NCBI GenBank assembly: GCA_018362895.1
Contig: JAHALR010000002.1
Location: 1-64,000, forward strand
Reading direction: 5' to 3'
Source of the DNA: Clostridium sp.
GTDB taxonomy: Bacteria > Cyanobacteriota > Vampirovibrionia > Gastranaerophilales > Gastranaerophilaceae
Length of the DNA: 64,000 bases
Below are positions 48,344 through 57,106 of the stretch, one piece after another (position 1 is the first letter of the stretch; each line of letters opens with the position of its first letter). The position numbers and the translations under genes are program-made. The notes under the pieces were generated by a model. The model was not told the origin of the DNA. It saw only the letters and a program-made list of their open reading frames with translations, and did no database searches.

Positions 48344-50200
48344 ATGACTACAACTTTGATTGATATAAAAAAAGAACAGGAAAAAGTTAAAGAACAGATT
48401 AAAGCTCAGGGCCTGAGAGTCCTTGTTTGTGCCGGTACAGGCTGTGTAGCCAACGGTTCTTTAAAGGTTATTGAAAGATTTAAAGAACTCGGCGCAAATG
48501 TCCGTCCCATGACTCATCAAGACAAGGTTACAATAGTTCCGACAGGATGCCATGGTTTTTGCGAACAAGGAGTGCTTGTTGTTATTCCTGATCTGGATAT
48601 AACATATGTAAAAGTTAAACTTGAAGATGTTGAAGAAATTGTGGAAAGCCACATAAAAGAAGGCAAACCTGTTGAAAGACTTTTGTATGTTGATCCGAAA
48701 ACAGAAGAACACGTTTTCAAAAATGAAGAAATCAATTTCTACGCAAAACAAACAAGAACAACTCTTGCAAATTGCGGTGAAATCAATGCTGAATCACTGG
48801 ATGAAGCACTAGCCACAGGTGCTTATGAGGCATTGCATAAAGTGCTTGAAAAAGGTGACTCTGAATGGGTTATTGAGGAAATCACAAAATCCGGCTTAAG
48901 AGGCAGAGGCGGCGGCGGCTTCCCTACCGGCATGAAATGGAAATTTACAGCAGCAAATAAAGGCGGGAAAAGCTATGTTGTTTGTAACGGTGACGAAGGC
49001 GACCCGGGTGCATTCATGGACAGAAGCGTTATGGAAGGCGACCCTCACAAATTGCTTGAAGGTATGGCAATTGCCGGCTATGCAATTGGTGCAGATGAAG
49101 CATACATCTATGTAAGAGCAGAATATCCTCTTGCTATCCACAGACTCAGAGTGGCAATCAAAGAAGCAGAAGAAAGAGGATACCTCGGCAAAAATATCAT
49201 GGGGTCTGATTTCAATTTCGAAATCCACATCAAAGAAGGCGCAGGTGCTTTTGTCTGTGGAGAGGAAACAGCTTTGATTGCATCAATTGAAGGCGAAAGA
49301 GGTATGCCGCGTCCAAAACCTCCATTTCCTGCAAACAAAGGTTTGTTTGGCAGACCGACTTTGATTAACAACGTTGAAACCCTTGCAAACGTTGCTCCGA
49401 TTATTTTAAAAGGTGCTGACTGGTTTAGCTCTATGGGTACTGAAAAATCTAAAGGTACAAAAACATTTGCCCTCACAGGTGAAGTGAATAACACGGGTCT
49501 GATAGAAGTTCCAATGGGTACGACTCTCAGAGAAATTGTTTTTGACATAGGCGGTGGAATCAGAGGCGGCAAAAAATTCAAGGCAGTTCAAATAGGCGGT
49601 CCCTCAGGCGGATGTTTGACAGAGGAACACCTTGATTTGCCTATGGATTATGACAACCTTATCGCAGCAGGTGCAATGGTCGGCTCAGGCGGTCTTGTAG
49701 TGATGAACGAAGATACCTGTATTGTCGAGGTTGCAAGATTCTTCATGAACTTTACACAAAATGAATCCTGCGGAAAGTGCGTTCCCTGCCGTGAAGGTAC
49801 AAAAAACATGTTAAAAATCTTAGAAAGAATTGTTAAAGGCAAAGGCGAGATGAAAGACCTTGAAACACTTGAAGAACTTGCAGTTGCCGTAAAAGACGGT
49901 TCGCTTTGCGGACTGGGTAAAACCGCTCCGAATCCTGTTCTTTCTACTTTGAAATATTTTAAAGATGAGTATATCGCTCACATTAAAGACAAGAGATGTC
50001 CTGCCGGTGTTTGTGAAGCAATGAAAGTCATTACAATTGACGAAGAGCTTTGCAAAGGCTGTACAAAATGTGCAAGAAACTGTCCTGTCGGTGCAATTGA
50101 AGGCACAGTGCGCAACCCTCACCACATTGACCAGTCCAAATGTATCAAATGCGGTGCCTGCTTGAACTCTTGTCCGTTTAAGGCTATAAAGCAAAGTTAA
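48344..50200 (+). CDS. hydB: [FeFe]-hydrogenase NuoF-like flavoprotein subunit (HydB)
   Basis: The 618-aa protein has an N-terminal [2Fe-2S] thioredoxin-like domain (VCAGTGCVANGS ... PTGCHGFCEQG), a NuoF body with FMN/NADH sites (SGLRGRGGGGFPTGMKW, GEETALIASIEGERG), a [4Fe-4S] site (SCGKCVPCREGT ... LCGLG) and two C-terminal ferredoxin clusters (CKGCTKCARNCPVGAI, CIKCGACLNSCPFKAI). Three-domain HydB/HndC subunits of this length occur in bifurcating hydrogenases that use NADH and ferredoxin together. It starts immediately after the hydC stop. Confidence 0.94.
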   Translation: MTTTLIDIKKEQEKVKEQIKAQGLRVLVCAGTGCVANGSLKVIERFKELGANVRPMTHQDKVTIVPTGCHGFCEQGVLVVIPDLDITYVKVKLEDVEEIVESHIKEGKPVERLLYVDPKTEEHVFKNEEINFYAKQTRTTLANCGEINAESLDEALATGAYEALHKVLEKGDSEWVIEEITKSGLRGRGGGGFPTGMKWKFTAANKGGKSYVVCNGDEGDPGAFMDRSVMEGDPHKLLEGMAIAGYAIGADEAYIYVRAEYPLAIHRLRVAIKEAEERGYLGKNIMGSDFNFEIHIKEGAGAFVCGEETALIASIEGERGMPRPKPPFPANKGLFGRPTLINNVETLANVAPIILKGADWFSSMGTEKSKGTKTFALTGEVNNTGLIEVPMGTTLREIVFDIGGGIRGGKKFKAVQIGGPSGGCLTEEHLDLPMDYDNLIAAGAMVGSGGLVVMNEDTCIVEVARFFMNFTQNESCGKCVPCREGTKNMLKILERIVKGKGEMKDLETLEELAVAVKDGSLCGLGKTAPNPVLSTLKYFKDEYIAHIKDKRCPAGVCEAMKVITIDEELCKGCTKCARNCPVGAIEGTVRNPHHIDQSKCIKCGACLNSCPFKAIKQS

Positions 50201-50234
50201 TTCAGTGACTGAATAAAAAAGAAAGGTTATAAAA

Positions 50235-52019
50235 ATGAGCGATAAAAAAACATTAACAATAAATGGAAAGGTTGTTGAGTTCACAGACGAACCAAACCTT
50301 CTTGAAGTTATACGAAAAGCAGGCTTCCATGTTCCGACTTTTTGCTACCGTCCTGACCTTACTCAGTATGGTGCTTGCAGAATGTGTGTTGTCGAGGTTG
50401 AATATCCTAACGGAAGAAAACTGATTAACTCTTCGTGCACAATGCCTCCCGAAGCGGATATAAAGGTAAAAACCAATACAGAACGTACAAGAAGAATCAG
50501 AAAAACTGTTCTTGAACTTTTACTTGCAAACCATGACAGAGAATGCACCACCTGTGATAAATCAGGCAAATGCGAACTCCAGCAGTATGCTGAAGAATAC
50601 GGTATAAAAGATGTTTCAAAATATGTTCAGTTGAAAAAAGAGAACTATATGCCGATTGATGATTCGAATCCGTCACTTGTTCGTGATCCGAACAAATGTA
50701 TCCTTTGCGGTGCATGTGTCAGAGCATGTGCAGAGTTTCAGGGGCACGCAGTTCTCGGTTTTGCTAACAGAGGCTCAAAAACTGTGGTTCAGCCTATTGC
50801 AGGAAAATCTCTTGCAAGCGTGGATTGTGTATTTTGCGGTCAGTGTCAGGCAGTCTGCCCCACAGGCGCATTAACAATTAAAAACGAAGTTAACCCTGTT
50901 TGGGATTTGATTACAAATCCTGAGAAAAAAGTTCTTGCTCAAATTGCGCCTTCAGTCCGTGTTGCTCTGGGTGAAGAATTTGGCTTGGAACCGGGTGAGA
51001 ATACAATCGGACTTATTAATGCAGCATTGAAAGAAATCGGGTTTGATTTGGTCTTTGATACAAACTTCTCGGCTGACCTCACGATTATGGAGGAGGCTCA
51101 CGAGTTTGTTGAAAGAGTAAGCAAAGGTGAAAATCTTCCTTTGTTCACTTCCTGCTGTCCTGCGTGGGTTAGATATTTGGAAACTCAGCATCCTGATATG
51201 CTCAACCACCTTTCAACCTGTAAATCTCCTCAGGGAATGCTTTCTCCCGTGTTGAGAGAACTTGTTCCGCAGTATTTTGAAGGCTTTACAAAAGAGAATA
51301 TAAACATTGTTTCAATAATGCCTTGTACGGCTAAAAAAGTTGAGGCTAAACGAGCCCAGCTGAGAAAAGACGACAGGTTTGAAACTGATATTGTTCTTAC
51401 AACTCAAGAACTTGCGAAGATGATTAAAAGCGCAGGCATTGACTTTGGTTCGCTTGAACCCTGTGAAGGTGATTCTCCGTTTGCTCAATATACCGGTGCA
51501 GGCACAATCTTCGGTGCGTCAGGCGGTGTAGCGGAAGCTGCTGTCAGAACAGCTTATGAGTTTGTAACGGGTGAACCTTTATCAGACCTTGATATCAAGG
51601 CTATGAGAGGGGTTGATAAAAGCCACAGATGTAAAGATGTTGAAATCGACATTAAAGGAACAAAAGTTAAGGTCAGAGTTGTGTCAACTTTGAAAGAAGC
51701 TGAAAAATCATTGCAGGAAATTAAAAACGGAACAGCAGATTTTCATATGCTCGAAGTAATGGCCTGCCCGGGCGGATGTATAAACGGCGGCGGTCAGCCA
51801 AGAAGCTGTGATGACTCAAAAATAAAAGAAAAAAGAGCAGCAGGTCTTTACAAAGAAGATAAAGAACTGACATACAGACGTTCAAACGACAACCCGGATA
51901 TCAAGAAATTGTATAAAGAATATCTTGAGGCACCTGGGGCACACAAAGCTCACGAGCTTTTGCACACAACATATCAGGACAAGTTCAAAGGTTCTTATAA
52001 AGATGTTGTAAAACACTAG
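50235..52019 (+). CDS. hydA: [FeFe]-hydrogenase catalytic subunit (HydA)
   Basis: The 594-aa protein has an N-terminal [2Fe-2S] ferredoxin domain (CYRPDLTQYGACRMCVVEV), a His-Cys3 cluster (H100, C104, C107, C113), two [4Fe-4S] clusters (CILCGACVRAC, CVFCGQCQAVCPTGA) and the H-cluster domain. The three signatures are present: TSCCPAW at 305-311 (L1), MPCTAKKVE at 362-370 (L2) and ExMxCPGGCINGGGQP at 507-522 (L3). All H-cluster Cys are in place, so it should be active once matured by HydEFG, which are not in the window. AAAGG precedes the ATG. Confidence 0.97.
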   Translation: MSDKKTLTINGKVVEFTDEPNLLEVIRKAGFHVPTFCYRPDLTQYGACRMCVVEVEYPNGRKLINSSCTMPPEADIKVKTNTERTRRIRKTVLELLLANHDRECTTCDKSGKCELQQYAEEYGIKDVSKYVQLKKENYMPIDDSNPSLVRDPNKCILCGACVRACAEFQGHAVLGFANRGSKTVVQPIAGKSLASVDCVFCGQCQAVCPTGALTIKNEVNPVWDLITNPEKKVLAQIAPSVRVALGEEFGLEPGENTIGLINAALKEIGFDLVFDTNFSADLTIMEEAHEFVERVSKGENLPLFTSCCPAWVRYLETQHPDMLNHLSTCKSPQGMLSPVLRELVPQYFEGFTKENINIVSIMPCTAKKVEAKRAQLRKDDRFETDIVLTTQELAKMIKSAGIDFGSLEPCEGDSPFAQYTGAGTIFGASGGVAEAAVRTAYEFVTGEPLSDLDIKAMRGVDKSHRCKDVEIDIKGTKVKVRVVSTLKEAEKSLQEIKNGTADFHMLEVMACPGGCINGGGQPRSCDDSKIKEKRAAGLYKEDKELTYRRSNDNPDIKKLYKEYLEAPGAHKAHELLHTTYQDKFKGSYKDVVKH

Positions 52020-52025
52020 TAAATA

Positions 52026-52055
52026 AAAAGAGGGTTAGAAATAACCCTCTTTTTT
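52026..52055. terminator. Bidirectional terminator after hydA
   Basis: AAAAGAGGGTTA, loop GAAA, TAACCCTCTTTT and further T residues form an intrinsic hairpin 7 bp after the hydA stop. It overlaps the end of the minus-strand gene by two bases. Confidence 0.9.
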
Positions 52056-52935
52056 ATTCTATGTCGTAAACCTCATCGCAGTTTTTTAGTTCGCCATATT
52101 TTATTGCTTTTGGGGTTTTGTTTTCGATATATTTTGCAGGCTCGTTATTTTTAAATAACATAGCTTTGAGTGCAGATGGGATTTTATCTTCACCTATTTC
52201 TACATCTTCCATAAAATAGTGTAGAGAATTGTCAGAATTTAGACCCACAAGCTTTTTGCACGATGTTCTCGCATCGTTGACCTCAGACATAAGAATTGTG
52301 CTTCCGTCAGGATTGACTGAGATAATGTCTTTTGTTATTGCTTTTTGTATAGCTATTCCTTGATGTTCGATTGTTTCAGTACCGTTAAGAATTTGTACTT
52401 TAATTGTTCCGTCTGTATATACTTGAGAAATTCTTTTAATTTCACCGTAATCATTTTTTTCAAAAAATGTTGAATTTTTAGGTGAAGGATAAACAATGGC
52501 ACTGCCATTTTCTGTTTTTACAAGCTTTGCAGGTGTTTCTGCTGCTTTTTCCATATTTTGTATCATTTCACTTAATGTGGAATTAATATAATTTTTTGCC
52601 TCTTTTGCTTTCATGTGCATTTGAGAAATAACTAAAGGGAACTCTTTTCCTTCTTTTTCTACCGGTCCGAAGTAAAGAGGTGGCATTTCTTTCAAAGCTT
52701 TTTGTGCCAGTCTGGCTGAATGAAAAGCAATGGCACCCAGTCCTGTCAGTGCTGCTGTAATCCCCAGACCTATGTATAGTTTTTTGTTGGACTTTTTGTT
52801 TTTTACCACCGGGGGAATAACCGGGGAGTGTTCTTGGCTTTTAACATGAGTTTCAACTGCACGAGTTGTTCTGTTTTGTGTGTCTAAAACTTGCAAAGTT
52901 CCTTTGAAGGATTGGGCAATAGAGTGTATTTTCAT
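52054..52935 (-). CDS. Membrane protein with N-terminal SFKG motif, 293 aa
   Basis: The N-terminus MKIHSIAQSFKGTLQV carries the SFKG motif within the first 12 residues, as do other proteins here. One TM helix lies at residues about 55-75 (LYIGLGITAALTGLGAIAF). The rest is soluble, with beta-strand segments that look like short repeats (SAIVYPSPKNSTFFEKNDYGEIKRISQVYTDGTIKVQILNG, KDIISVNPDGSTILMSEVN). I recognise no enzyme or named domain. It ends on the hydA terminator. A ribosome-binding site AAAGGA lies 11 nt before ATG. Confidence 0.78.
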   Translation of the reverse strand: MKIHSIAQSFKGTLQVLDTQNRTTRAVETHVKSQEHSPVIPPVVKNKKSNKKLYIGLGITAALTGLGAIAFHSARLAQKALKEMPPLYFGPVEKEGKEFPLVISQMHMKAKEAKNYINSTLSEMIQNMEKAAETPAKLVKTENGSAIVYPSPKNSTFFEKNDYGEIKRISQVYTDGTIKVQILNGTETIEHQGIAIQKAITKDIISVNPDGSTILMSEVNDARTSCKKLVGLNSDNSLHYFMEDVEIGEDKIPSALKAMLFKNNEPAKYIENKTPKAIKYGELKNCDEVYDIE

Positions 52936-53014
52936 GTAAAAAGGGTCCTTTTTTTATAAATATAAATATTCTAAATCTAATATTTTGCTATTACAAACAG
53001 AAGAATGTTAACTT

Positions 53015-53043
53015 TTGTAAACTGCTGCAAATCAGGCTATAAT
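53015..53043 (+). promoter_or_regulatory. Strong sigma70-type promoter upstream of the 402-aa gene
   Basis: TTGTAA (53015-53020), a 17-nt spacer and a consensus TATAAT (53038-53043) make one of the best promoters of the window. It lies 172 bp before the start codon. Confidence 0.7.
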
Positions 53044-53215
53044 TCAATTCCGGCATGTGTTTTCATGGTTTTTTCTCTTTTTTAATTTAAAAAGGCAATT
53101 TTTCAAAACAGAAATTTTTTATATATATACAGGAACGAGGAATCAAAAAGACACAACAAAGTCTTTATCGTTTTAGAGATTACGAGATTTTAAGGAATTA
53201 TTAGGGGACACGAAA
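53044..53215 (+). promoter_or_regulatory. Long untranslated leader of the 402-aa gene
   Basis: About 165 nt lie between the predicted transcription start and ATG 53216. An AAAGAC-N8-GTCTTT stem-loop is visible around 53147-53166, and AGGGGACACGAAA supplies the ribosome-binding site. No known riboswitch pattern is recognised. The leader may simply stabilise the message. Confidence 0.35.
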
Positions 53216-54424
53216 ATGGGATACGGAGTTAATTTATCAACAGCAGGTTTAAATCCTTGGTCATATTCATTATTTCCGGGTGTCGCAGGTGCTAATGTTA
53301 CATACCCGAGTGATTCCGCATCAGTTTGGAACGATACCAATCTCTTTAGATTTGACAGTGATGCCAACAGACTTTTGTACGGCTCAACTGCTCTTTGTCA
53401 ACAGGTGATTCCTGCAATGAACGATTGGTATGCAAGAGTTGCTGAAACTTTCCAAAAAATTATGATGAGCATACAAAGCGGAAATTCAACAATAAATGTT
53501 AATAACAATAATACAAATATTGATCCTTCAACAGGAAAACTCAAAGAAGGTCAAATTATCAAAGAATTGAATAAAATGGGTGCAGGCGCTTCTACAAAAG
53601 ACAGAATGGCAGTAGAAGTTACCTTCAAAGATAAAGATGGCAATGAAAAGAAAACCACACTCCTTCGCAGATTGATTTCTTTGACAAAAGAATATCAGGA
53701 ACACCCTGACAATTGTGAATTAAGCAAAGAAAACTATGACAAAATCTGGGATATAGCAGGTAAATATGCAAAAACAGGCGATCTTTCAACAGAAGATTAC
53801 AAAACATTGTTAGAAATTGCTAAAAACCCCGGTGCTTCAACAACAGAAGAAAGCTCTGACACTGAAGATGAAACAGATAAAACAGAAACTCCATTCACAG
53901 ATGAAAGAAAAGCTAAAACACAGGGTGAAACAGGTGCAGTCTTTAAACAAGGCGTAGATGCAGCAGTTGACGGTTACAGAAACGGTTTGATAGGCTGGGG
54001 TACTGATTATACTCAACTTGATGCAGGTCAGGCAGCTTTGAACTCTGACAACGTAATCGAAGTTTGGGATCAATACTATAAACAAGTCGGCGTAAACCAC
54101 GGTGAAACTCTTGTTGATTCACTTTACAATGACTTTGATGATTGGACTGACGGTATCTTTACAACAGGCGGTGCTTCAAGATTCACAGCAATAGCTGACG
54201 CACTCCTTGAAAGAGCAAACAACTTGATAGACAAATATGGTGACAAATCAGGCTTGACTCAGGCTGATATAGACAAATTCAAATCTGATTTTGATTCAAT
54301 CAACGATGACAACTATGACAGCAAAAAACAATTCATAAGTGATACATTCAAAAACTTCGTAGCAAAAATCAAACAAGCTGAAGCTCAGCTGGTTAAAAAC
54401 GAAAAAGAACAATCAAAAAAATAA
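53216..54424 (+). CDS. Acidic hypothetical protein, 402 aa
   Basis: The protein has no signal peptide and no TM helix. The N-terminus is Gly/Ser/aromatic-rich (MGYGVNLSTAGLNPWSYSLFPGVAG), and a long, strongly acidic, Asp/Asn/Thr-rich middle follows (TINVNNNNTNIDPSTGKL; STTEESSDTEDETDKTETPFTDE). The C-terminal half is amphipathic helices with aromatic residues (VWDQYYKQVGVNHGETLVDSLYNDFDDWTDG). An EF-hand-like loop is not clear. A strong promoter and leader suggest high expression, so it may be a structural or secreted-by-other-route protein. I recognise no family. Confidence 0.78.
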   Translation: MGYGVNLSTAGLNPWSYSLFPGVAGANVTYPSDSASVWNDTNLFRFDSDANRLLYGSTALCQQVIPAMNDWYARVAETFQKIMMSIQSGNSTINVNNNNTNIDPSTGKLKEGQIIKELNKMGAGASTKDRMAVEVTFKDKDGNEKKTTLLRRLISLTKEYQEHPDNCELSKENYDKIWDIAGKYAKTGDLSTEDYKTLLEIAKNPGASTTEESSDTEDETDKTETPFTDERKAKTQGETGAVFKQGVDAAVDGYRNGLIGWGTDYTQLDAGQAALNSDNVIEVWDQYYKQVGVNHGETLVDSLYNDFDDWTDGIFTTGGASRFTAIADALLERANNLIDKYGDKSGLTQADIDKFKSDFDSINDDNYDSKKQFISDTFKNFVAKIKQAEAQLVKNEKEQSKK

Positions 54425-54463
54425 TAATTTATTCCTCGGTTTATAATAGGTATGGTAGGTTTT

Positions 54464-54492
54464 TAAGGGCGCAAGAAGCGCCCTTTCTTTTT
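54464..54492 (+). terminator. Terminator after the 402-aa gene
   Basis: AAGGGCGC, loop AAGAA, GCGCCCTT followed by TCTTTTT forms an intrinsic hairpin about 40 bp after the stop codon. Confidence 0.85.
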
Positions 54493-54693
54493 GAAAAAAT
54501 TCCAAAAAAGAAGCCGCTCGACTTACACATCGACCGGCAAAGTTTTCATCATGGAGAAAAGGAGTGGAAGAGAAAGTATAAAGAGAATTGGCTACATTAA
54601 TACAATTCCCTGTGGGTGATTTACAAAACATATAAAAAGTATATATTTACATATTTTAACATTAAAACTTTTTAACCCAAAAACGCTCAAATA
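54493..54693. other. Gene-free stretch with one hairpin
   Basis: The 313-bp gap between 54425 and 54737 holds the terminator, this stretch and the promoter of the next gene. GCCGCTCGA (54513-54521) and TCGACCGGC (54530-54538) form an 8/9-bp stem with an 8-nt loop. A 22-codon frame at 54551-54619 has no support. I see nothing else. Confidence 0.4.
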
Positions 54694-54702
54694 TGCTATA
54701 TT
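54694..54702 (+). promoter_or_regulatory. Extended -10 element upstream of the second aconitase-family gene
   Basis: TG-C-TATATT (54694-54702) is an extended -10 box 35 bp before ATG 54738. No clear -35 hexamer is seen at normal spacing. GAGAG at 54727-54731 may act as ribosome-binding site. Confidence 0.45.
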
Positions 54703-54737
54703 AGTTTAGGTATTAGTCAAATATAGAGAGCTGAATT

Positions 54738-55988
54738 ATGGGTCAAACAATTGCGGAAAAAATAATTTCAAAACACGCCGGACATAACGTAAAAGCCGGT
54801 GAACTCTGCATAGCAAAAGTTGATGTAGCTGCCGTGCAAGATGGTACAGGACCTTTGATGGTTCAGGAATTTAAAAAACTGGGCAAGCCTAAACCGGCAA
54901 ATCCGCAAAGATGTATTTTGTTTATTGACCACGCTTCGCCAAGCCCCAGAAAAGAGCTCTCAAATACTCATATGGTGCTCAGAGAATTCGCAAAAGAAAC
55001 GGGTGTTGTTTTGTCTGAAACAGGATGCGGCGTTTGCCACCAAAGACTTGTTGAATCTTATGTTAACCCCGCTGAAATTCTTGTGGGTGCAGACTCACAC
55101 ACCTGTACTTCCGGTGCATTGGGGGCTTTTGCAACAGGCATGGGCTCTACCGATGTTGCTGTTGCAATGGCAATGGGCAAGACCTGGCTCAAGGTTCCTT
55201 CTACTTTTAAAGTTGTTGTGAACGGCAAATTCCAAAAAGGCGTTTATGCAAAAGATTTGATTCTTCATTTGATAGGTATGATTGGTGCTGACGGTGCTAC
55301 ATATAAAGCTTTAGAGTTTCATGGTGAAACAATAGAAAATATGTCTATGGCTGACAGGTTTACTCTTGCTAACATGGCTGTTGAAGCCGGTGCTAAAGCA
55401 GGGCTTTTTATGACAGATGAAAAAACAAAGTCATATTTGAAAGAAAGAGGCAGAGAAGATAAGTTTGTTGAGGTGAAACCTGACCCGGATGCTGTTTATG
55501 AAAGGGTAATTGAGATTGATGCTTCTGAAATTTTGCCGACAGTTTCTTGTCCTCATACCGTTGACAACACTAAACCTGCAAAGGATTTGAAAGATGTAAA
55601 AATTAATCAGGTGTTCATTGGAACATGTACAAACGGACGTATAGAAGATTTGAGAATTGCTGCTGATATTCTCAAGGGCAGAAAGGTTAATCCTGATGTA
55701 AGACTGATAGTTGTTCCCGCATCAAAAGATGTTTACAAAAAAGCTGTTGAAGAAGGCTTGATTACTATACTTCTTGATTCAGGTGCACAAATACTCGGAC
55801 CGGGCTGTGGTCCTTGTGTTGGGGTTCATGCGGGAATCCTCGGTGACGGAGAAGTTTGTCTTGCTACACAAAACAGAAATTTCCAAGGCAGAATGGGAAA
55901 TACAAAAGGTTTCATCTATCTTTGTTCACCTGCTACGGCTGCATATAGCGCAATCAAAGGCTATATAAGCAATCCGATGGAGCTTTAG
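54738..55988 (+). CDS. Aconitase-family hydro-lyase, LeuC/homoaconitase-like (second copy)
   Basis: The 416-aa protein has the family's VGADSHTCTSGALGAFATGMGSTD, GTCTNGR and GPGCGPCVGVHAG, which supply the [4Fe-4S] ligands. It differs clearly from the other copy (11443-12711), for example GCGVCHQRLVE, where that copy has GIEHALLPE, and SCPHTVDN in place of FPHLPEN. It could be a second isopropylmalate isomerase, a homoaconitase, a methylmalate (citramalate-pathway) dehydratase or an aconitase substitute. Sequence alone does not decide. No small subunit is adjacent. It converges with an amidohydrolase gene that overlaps its stop by 4 bp. Confidence 0.8.
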   Translation: MGQTIAEKIISKHAGHNVKAGELCIAKVDVAAVQDGTGPLMVQEFKKLGKPKPANPQRCILFIDHASPSPRKELSNTHMVLREFAKETGVVLSETGCGVCHQRLVESYVNPAEILVGADSHTCTSGALGAFATGMGSTDVAVAMAMGKTWLKVPSTFKVVVNGKFQKGVYAKDLILHLIGMIGADGATYKALEFHGETIENMSMADRFTLANMAVEAGAKAGLFMTDEKTKSYLKERGREDKFVEVKPDPDAVYERVIEIDASEILPTVSCPHTVDNTKPAKDLKDVKINQVFIGTCTNGRIEDLRIAADILKGRKVNPDVRLIVVPASKDVYKKAVEEGLITILLDSGAQILGPGCGPCVGVHAGILGDGEVCLATQNRNFQGRMGNTKGFIYLCSPATAAYSAIKGYISNPMEL

Positions 55989-57106
55989 TTTCTAGAAGCA
56001 GCAAGCTGCTGTGTTCGTTTTGATGTCTTATCTGATTTTGCGTTTCCTGCAAGTGTTCCTGCAAGAAGAAGAATCATCGCACCAAAAGAAAGCTTCTTGT
56101 TTTTTGCTGCTTTTTTTATTGTACTGCCAAATTCGGGCAGGAATTTTTTCTGTCTTTTAAAAAAGAGCTTTTGCGCATTTTTATAGAAAATTTTGTCGAT
56201 AAGTTTATCGGCTTCGTCAGGAAAAGCTTTTTTTATTGCTTCTTTTACATCAATGACAACTTTGTTGTATGCTTCAATTGGCTTCAGTCCTTTTTCACCT
56301 TCTTTTCCAAACCTTCCGATAGGTGCGTCAGTACCGAACAGAAGACGTTCGGTCATATCACCTTTTTTTGTGTTTTTGAGTCTTCTTATTGCTTCGATTA
56401 TGTCAGGTTTTTCTGTTGTGTCACAATTAACCCACGAAATATCTGCATAAAGGGTTGCTTTGTTGTTATTGATAGAATCTATCATTATATCCACAGCGGA
56501 TTTTGTGTCTGCTCCGAGATTTCCCCCCATATGTCCCAAAATTACGGGAACTTTAGGCGTTCTTTGTGCAAGTCTGTATATTTGTTCAGGTCTTGAAAAT
56601 TTACATCTCGGGAGTTTTGTTCCGTCAGGAAATATTGTTTCATAGGTCTTGTCAGAGTGGAAGAGACAGGGCAGTTTGTATTTTTCTGCAATCTTCATGT
56701 AATTATTGTATGACGCATCATCTGCTGCGAGTTCCATTCTTCTTGGATGAAATTTGAGACCTATAAACTCATTTGGATTTTCTTTCAACAGCTGTTCGAT
56801 TTTTGAAGTATCGCCTTTTGTTAGATTGGGTTGGCATACAGCCAGCGGTGAGAGCACAGGATGCTTTTTAGTGATTTCAAGAAGCTCTTTGTTTCCCTGC
56901 ATCTCGTCAAGAATTCCGTTTGGATCAATGCAGCTCAGGTTTGATACAATCATTTTTTCGATAGTATCTCCGTTTGAGAGCGGTTGTTTGCAAAAAACAT
57001 CCAGATCTTTTATGTCGTATGAATTGTTGTACCATTTACCCAGGTGCGCATGCGCATCAATTATACGGCCTTTGAAGCTCACGGCATTAACCCTTGTGAC
57101 TTTCAT
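55985..57106 (-). CDS. Amidohydrolase-family TIM-barrel protein with SFKG motif
   Basis: The 373-aa protein starts MKVTRVNAVSFKGRIIDAHAHLGKW, where the SFKG motif is fused directly to the first metal motif HAHLG of an amidohydrolase-2 type barrel. Further active-site segments are GLKFHPRRM, CLFHSDKT, VILGHMGGN and LLFGTDAPIGRF. A basic C-terminal tail with a hydrophobic segment (LSFGAMILLLAGTLAGN) follows. It may be a metal-dependent hydrolase or decarboxylase; substrate unknown. GGAG precedes the ATG, which lies 20 bp inside the end of the upstream gene on the same strand. Confidence 0.83.
   Translation of the reverse strand: MKVTRVNAVSFKGRIIDAHAHLGKWYNNSYDIKDLDVFCKQPLSNGDTIEKMIVSNLSCIDPNGILDEMQGNKELLEITKKHPVLSPLAVCQPNLTKGDTSKIEQLLKENPNEFIGLKFHPRRMELAADDASYNNYMKIAEKYKLPCLFHSDKTYETIFPDGTKLPRCKFSRPEQIYRLAQRTPKVPVILGHMGGNLGADTKSAVDIMIDSINNNKATLYADISWVNCDTTEKPDIIEAIRRLKNTKKGDMTERLLFGTDAPIGRFGKEGEKGLKPIEAYNKVVIDVKEAIKKAFPDEADKLIDKIFYKNAQKLFFKRQKKFLPEFGSTIKKAAKNKKLSFGAMILLLAGTLAGNAKSDKTSKRTQQLAASRN

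Noticed and set aside
47840..50200. NuoE/NuoF of complex I completing the nuo cluster
   Set aside because: They are followed directly by hydA, and the NuoF-like protein carries the extra N-terminal [2Fe-2S] and C-terminal ferredoxin domains of HydB.
54551..54619. A 22-codon open frame after a GGAG-like sequence
   Set aside because: Too short, no promoter or conserved feature, and the apparent ribosome-binding sequence lies inside the frame.
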